Shown here: positions 61,401-64,000 of the stretch, piece by piece
Numbering within the stretch: the stretch's first letter is position 1
How the letters are laid out: the number at the start of each line of letters is the position of its first letter
The notes under the pieces: generated by a model
What the model saw: only the letters and a program-made list of their open reading frames with translations
Told to the model about the DNA's origin: nothing
Databases searched by the model: none
Position numbers and translations under genes: made by a program
Origin: Sthenelais limicola
Lineage: Eukaryota > Annelida > Polychaeta > Phyllodocida > Sigalionidae
Reading direction: 5' to 3'
Length of the DNA stretch: 64,000 nucleotides
Assembly (NCBI GenBank): GCA_942159475.1
Contig: OW804096.1
Location: forward strand, 107,854,194-107,918,193

Positions 61401-64000
61401 CTGCGACTCTGAGAAATGGGACTCATTTACAATGCACACATAATTACGCAAAGCAGCTTTCACAGTTTGATAATTACCCTAATTCATCAATATTCATCTC
61501 ATTCACACAGATGGCTTAACATATGAACACGAATTCATTAGTTGTCCAAGATTATATTGCGTAAATATAAAAATTATTACGATTACCTAAATGCGCGAAG
61601 AAATATGCAGATTGGTGTGGTTCGTTGTTGAACACTCGAATTCAAAGCGTAACGGTAGTGAGATATAATATGCCTGAGATTTTAGAATAGTTGGCTTTTA
61701 TTTTAAGGAACAAATAACGATTGTGGAAATATTGATCATAATAGTAACTTGGGAAGAAACATTTTACTTTTAGATCGTTCTTATACTCTTTCTGAAATAA
61801 GAAGAAATGTCAGTTGTTTAAGGATAGATGTGGAAGCTGCGTGATGTTATTTTGTCAATACATCGAAAGCTATCAAAGAATTATGATAAGACATCACATT
61901 TATATACATACAAGTCATTTTGGTGTAATTCGCATACCTACCATGCCCATTATGATATGCAAAACAAGTGTTAAATATGAAGGAAGCTATACAGCTTTCC
62001 GCCTAAGCATTAGCTCACTTTGTGCTATGACACCATAAGTAGCTCGCTGTAAATATTTTACTATTTGGCGGGTGAACGTCTTAAGTCATGGAACCACAGC
62101 GTACTTCTATGTGTGTTGAAGGCTTACTCCCTTAAGGCTCTGAGCCATCATTTGTTCAGCAAACAGAAATTGATTGCTCAGTGCTTCAAACATAACTTGC
62201 AAATCACTTTCCTTCTCCTTTTCTCAACCTCTGAGGTGAAGAATATCCACTGGTTTCTTGGCTACAGTATCCGGATCCTTGTCGGAGTGATACCGAGAGT
62301 CGCCCCATACTATTGACGATGGGAATTAATGGGTTATTTCTACCAATTATTTACTATCATTATAAGATATGGCTACTAATGTGTGAGACGATTACAGTAC
62401 ACCATTGTTCATGTCCCCGATTTCACCTGTATGTTTTTAAATATTCACAAATATTTGCAACAAATTTGAAACTATGCTACAAATATGTTGACCTGAAACG
62501 AGGAGGAATTGTTCTTAGTATTGGCATAACCTCTTCGGAAATGAGAATATATAATTATGATGTTCATTCCTCCTCCTCCTATTCCGAATCAATATAACCG
62601 CGACTTTGGAAAACTTGGTATAGCTTTTACATGCTTTGGGGACTGGGAATTGATACTCAACTTTCCCCCTTTAAATGCGTATCTTATAACAAGAAACCTG
62701 ATACCCTAACCGGAAGCTGTCATAGCGATGGTCTTGCCATAATGACCCTTCATGCTGTCCGAAGGTTAGTTTTTGCATTTTAAAGATGACACATCGACAT
62801 AACTGTCATCTTTTACAAACCTGAGGAAAGTAATCGTTGTTCCATATCATAAGACTTGTTTATAGCTCGATGTATCTATGAAAGCCTTTCGAAGGCCCAA
62901 CAACACCAACAATCGTACATAATAGAACCTCGGCAAATCTCATTTTGTAATACAATATAGAATAGAAATATTATCAAATATATTCACAGTGCGGGAAACA
63001 ATAGGCCATTTTGAAGGTTAGCCATATCATATAACATAACCACAACTATGATAGTCGTCTATCAAACGGACGCGTAGACAGGGAATACACCTGAACACGT
63101 ATACAATGTGAAGATGCATGCACATCTTTTAAAAGATATGTACACTGTATATGAAATGGTAAATTCTATTTTTTTGACGTCCATAAGGTTTTTACATAAT
63201 ATCTTCGGGGATATTGACTTTGGACCATGATGTGTGCAGTTAATTAAATCCGCCATTGAAGATTCTACAATCCGAACCCTACTTTTGTGGGTCTAAAACA
63301 AATATTCACAATTCGAGCTTTAAAGAACCTCCTAAAATGGGCAATTTTTACAATGAGGTGCAAAATGTAAGTGTTTCTCATGCGAAATGAACATAATGAA
63401 TGTCTATATAATATCAAATTTGTAATAGTTCTGCAGCCAGTATACTTTTACATATAATAATGATGTTTTTTGAGATTATATTTGAATATCTTATATATTT
63501 CTTTGATAGGTATGTAATAGTCAACCCTAGGTATACATTGTCTTCTCAATCTGATAGTTATTATACAGGTTGTTAAGGCGAATATGTATCCATATGATAG
63601 TAGAACTACTCTAGTTTTAAGGAAACCAGACCAAATTTTCAGTTTACCACTATTTTCTGCTTATCAATGCAATAGTAAAGAGACATACCCTATAGTCAAC
63701 TTTTCTACATACCATGCGTATGCATTGTGTATATCCATATCTCAGCAAATTAACATATTTAACTTTAAACATGTATACATAAGTTGGAACCTTATTCAAG
63801 GTAATAAATTTATGTGGCCAAAACACATTTGAACTGATTATCAAGATTATTAGAAACATGCCATGCATATGCCTATAGCGTGCGTATGCAAATAAAGGAG
63901 AACTGAGAAATATCAGACAATCGTATGTCATATATTCATTAAAAATAAAATTAAACGCTAAGACATCATTGCCGCATTAAGTTATGATGGTCAGCGCCTC
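58490..64000. other. Intergenic/intronic stretch with one weak exon candidate
   Basis: Mostly AT-rich DNA. 59,210-60,420 is noticeably richer in GC and holds an open frame (59,235-59,612) bounded by a good acceptor-like site at 59,273-59,274 and a donor-like GT at 59,592-59,593. The peptide is rich in Pro, Gly and Tyr but I recognise no family. Other frames (59,667-59,855, 59,861-60,091, 60,852-61,202 minus) have no motif. An AT-rich TA block lies at 60,788-60,828. Confidence 0.4.

Noticed and set aside
1..64000. CRISPR array, operon or bacterial defence system
   Set aside because: There are no regularly spaced repeats, no packed same-strand genes and no ribosome-binding sites; composition and elements are eukaryotic.

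Overview
The window looks like eukaryotic, metazoan DNA and carries no recognisable host gene. It is AT-rich. Reading frames are short and shadow each other on both strands, G and C homopolymers and microsatellites are common, and the only convincing protein homology belongs to transposable elements. The mixture of Ty3/gypsy-type LTR elements, degraded non-LTR retrotransposons with short A-tails, and foldback DNA elements with inverted termini suits a marine or other invertebrate. The sequence does not fix the phylum.

Layout. 1-7.5 kb is featureless apart from a small repeat cluster near 3.1 kb. 7,523-10,675 is a young LTR retrotransposon: two apparently identical LTRs, a 4-bp target duplication (TGAG), a primer site matching tRNA-His and an unrecognised gag-position ORF. 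Its integrase lies on the opposite strand. The block 8,787-10,251 is a clean internal inversion. The polypurine tract and the two bases missing from the start of the right LTR both sit at the far end of that block, so turning it back would rebuild a standard gypsy 3' end. Protease, reverse transcriptase and RNase H are absent. The inverted integrase keeps its HHCC finger and a D,D35E triad, and its start codon now comes from antisense LTR sequence.

11.0-12.0 kb holds the broken 3' half of a non-LTR reverse transcriptase, and 13.2-13.7 kb a LINE-like 3' end with terminal hairpin and A-tail. A short reverse-strand retroposon with a 7-bp target duplication lies at 14.1 kb inside a dispersed repeat; a second copy of that repeat at 50.6 kb preserves the empty site. 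25.6-26.6 kb carries the 5' part of a second LTR element (LTR end, primer site, broken gag-position ORF). A 60-bp minisatellite lies at 32.6 kb and a perfect 24-bp palindrome at 37.9 kb. Foldback elements occupy 43.3-44.25 kb and 57.74-58.49 kb. A mirrored pyrimidine/purine tract lies at 45.2-45.7 kb, twin near-palindromes and a hairpin at 46.8-46.9 kb, a probable LTR at 47.2-47.6 kb, a reverse-strand retroposon 3' end at 50.8 kb, and a cluster of a 12-base motif at 52.8-53.6 kb. The rest is plain intergenic or intronic DNA, with one weak exon-like ORF at 59.3-59.6 kb.

No operon, CRISPR array, rRNA or convincing tRNA was seen. The parts that act together are those of the LTR element at 7.5-10.7 kb; that copy cannot transpose alone because it lacks reverse transcriptase. 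All calls were made by eye; no alignment or database search was run.
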